Shown here one piece after another: positions 53,218-53,403 of a stretch of 53,403 bases of DNA. Positions within the stretch are counted from its first letter, which is position 1, and every line of letters begins with the position of its first letter. The translations under genes and the position numbers were made by a program. The notes below the pieces were generated by a model. That model searched no databases. It was not told the origin of the DNA and was given only the letters and a program-made list of their open reading frames with translations. The stretch is from positions 104,125 through 157,527 of the forward strand of contig NZ_AQXE01000004.1 in NCBI RefSeq assembly GCF_000375485.1. Direction: 5' to 3'. Source of the DNA: Desulfovibrio oxyclinae DSM 11498 (GTDB taxonomy: Bacteria; Desulfobacterota; Desulfovibrionia; Desulfovibrionales; Desulfovibrionaceae).

Positions 53218-53403
53218 ATGATCAGAAGAATCGGCAGCTGGTTCAAGCGAAGGAGCGGCTCGGATAAACGCAACCGCAGCCGTGTGGACATCGGGTTTCC
53301 CGCCTTCATCGAGGTCGGGGATGTCATTACGCCCGTGACCACGGAGAATCTGAGCATGAACGGTGCGCTTTGCACCGGAGCCGATTCGTTTATTGAAGGC
53401 GAG
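53218..53403 (+). CDS. PilZ-domain protein (N-terminal part, cut by window end)
   Basis: The window ends after 62 residues. The arginine-rich start RRIGSWFKRRSGSDKRNRSR, followed by NLSMNGAL, gives the two parts of the PilZ c-di-GMP site, an R-rich N-terminal motif and (D/N)XSXXG. PilZ proteins bind cyclic di-GMP and alter motility or surface polymers. The gene lies 65 bases after cheD, and the HD-GYP enzyme at 41509-42285 is a possible partner in c-di-GMP turnover. The protein's end is not visible. Confidence 0.75.
   Translation, partial: MIRRIGSWFKRRSGSDKRNRSRVDIGFPAFIEVGDVITPVTTENLSMNGALCTGADSFIEGE

Overview
This window looks like chromosomal DNA of a motile sulfate-reducing delta-proteobacterium, most like Desulfovibrionaceae (Desulfovibrio/Pseudodesulfovibrio). 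The evidence is moderately high G+C with dense, overlapping genes, flagellar export genes (fliP, fliQ) at the left edge, cheD and a PilZ-domain gene at the right edge, a Maf/DUF115-type motility-associated glycosylation protein, and the mix of housekeeping families. The taxonomic call is inference from gene content, not a database match.

Layout. 1-510: end of a flagellar export operon. 653-4175: a small membrane protein, a P-loop/methyltransferase fusion and nadE. 4379-7769: two forward genes for surface-sugar chemistry, a Gfo/Idh dehydrogenase fused to a hexapeptide acetyltransferase and a DUF115 protein. 7766-28975: eighteen consecutive minus-strand genes, mostly overlapping or a few bases apart, that look like one polycistronic glycan locus of about 21 kb. 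Read in the direction of transcription, it holds an epimerase, a DegT aminotransferase, a formyltransferase-deacetylase fusion, an AsnB-type amidotransferase, a phosphoesterase, an ATP-grasp ligase, a 101-residue protein of unknown function coupled to a radical SAM enzyme, a GT-C membrane protein, a NeuA-like cytidylyltransferase, two unknowns, GT4-methyltransferase and GT4 enzymes, galE, a GT2 enzyme, a methyltransferase fusion and a SPASM radical SAM enzyme. 28976-29291 is the divergent control region, with nested inverted repeats.

29292-37541 holds mostly housekeeping genes: a radical SAM protein, an amidohydrolase (possibly of the futalosine pathway), pyrB-pyrC, a degenerate CCA-transferase-like HD protein and hisI-hisG. 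Between the amidohydrolase and pyrB lie two tandem 345-bp MITE-like repeats with terminal inverted repeats. A truncated third copy follows hisG and marks the edge of an A+T-richer island (about 37750-39310) carrying a sulfotransferase gene.

39321-48893: a sodium/solute symporter, a soluble P-type-ATPase-like HAD protein, an HD-GYP protein, an NmrA-like protein, a zinc-ribbon protein, asparaginase, glnD, and an amidoligase plus class I glutamine amidotransferase pair. 48963-50518 is the amtB-PII pair with a good sigma-54 promoter candidate. With glnD and asparaginase it makes a nitrogen-control neighbourhood. 50654-52534: a ZIP metal transporter divergent from an orphan ZnuA-like binding protein. 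52676-53403: cheD behind a FliA-like promoter, then a truncated PilZ gene.

The most interesting items are the 21-kb operon, in particular its coupled small-protein/radical SAM/ATP-grasp/AsnB core, the amidoligase-amidotransferase pair, the degenerate nucleotidyltransferase-HD protein, and the MITE-like repeats.
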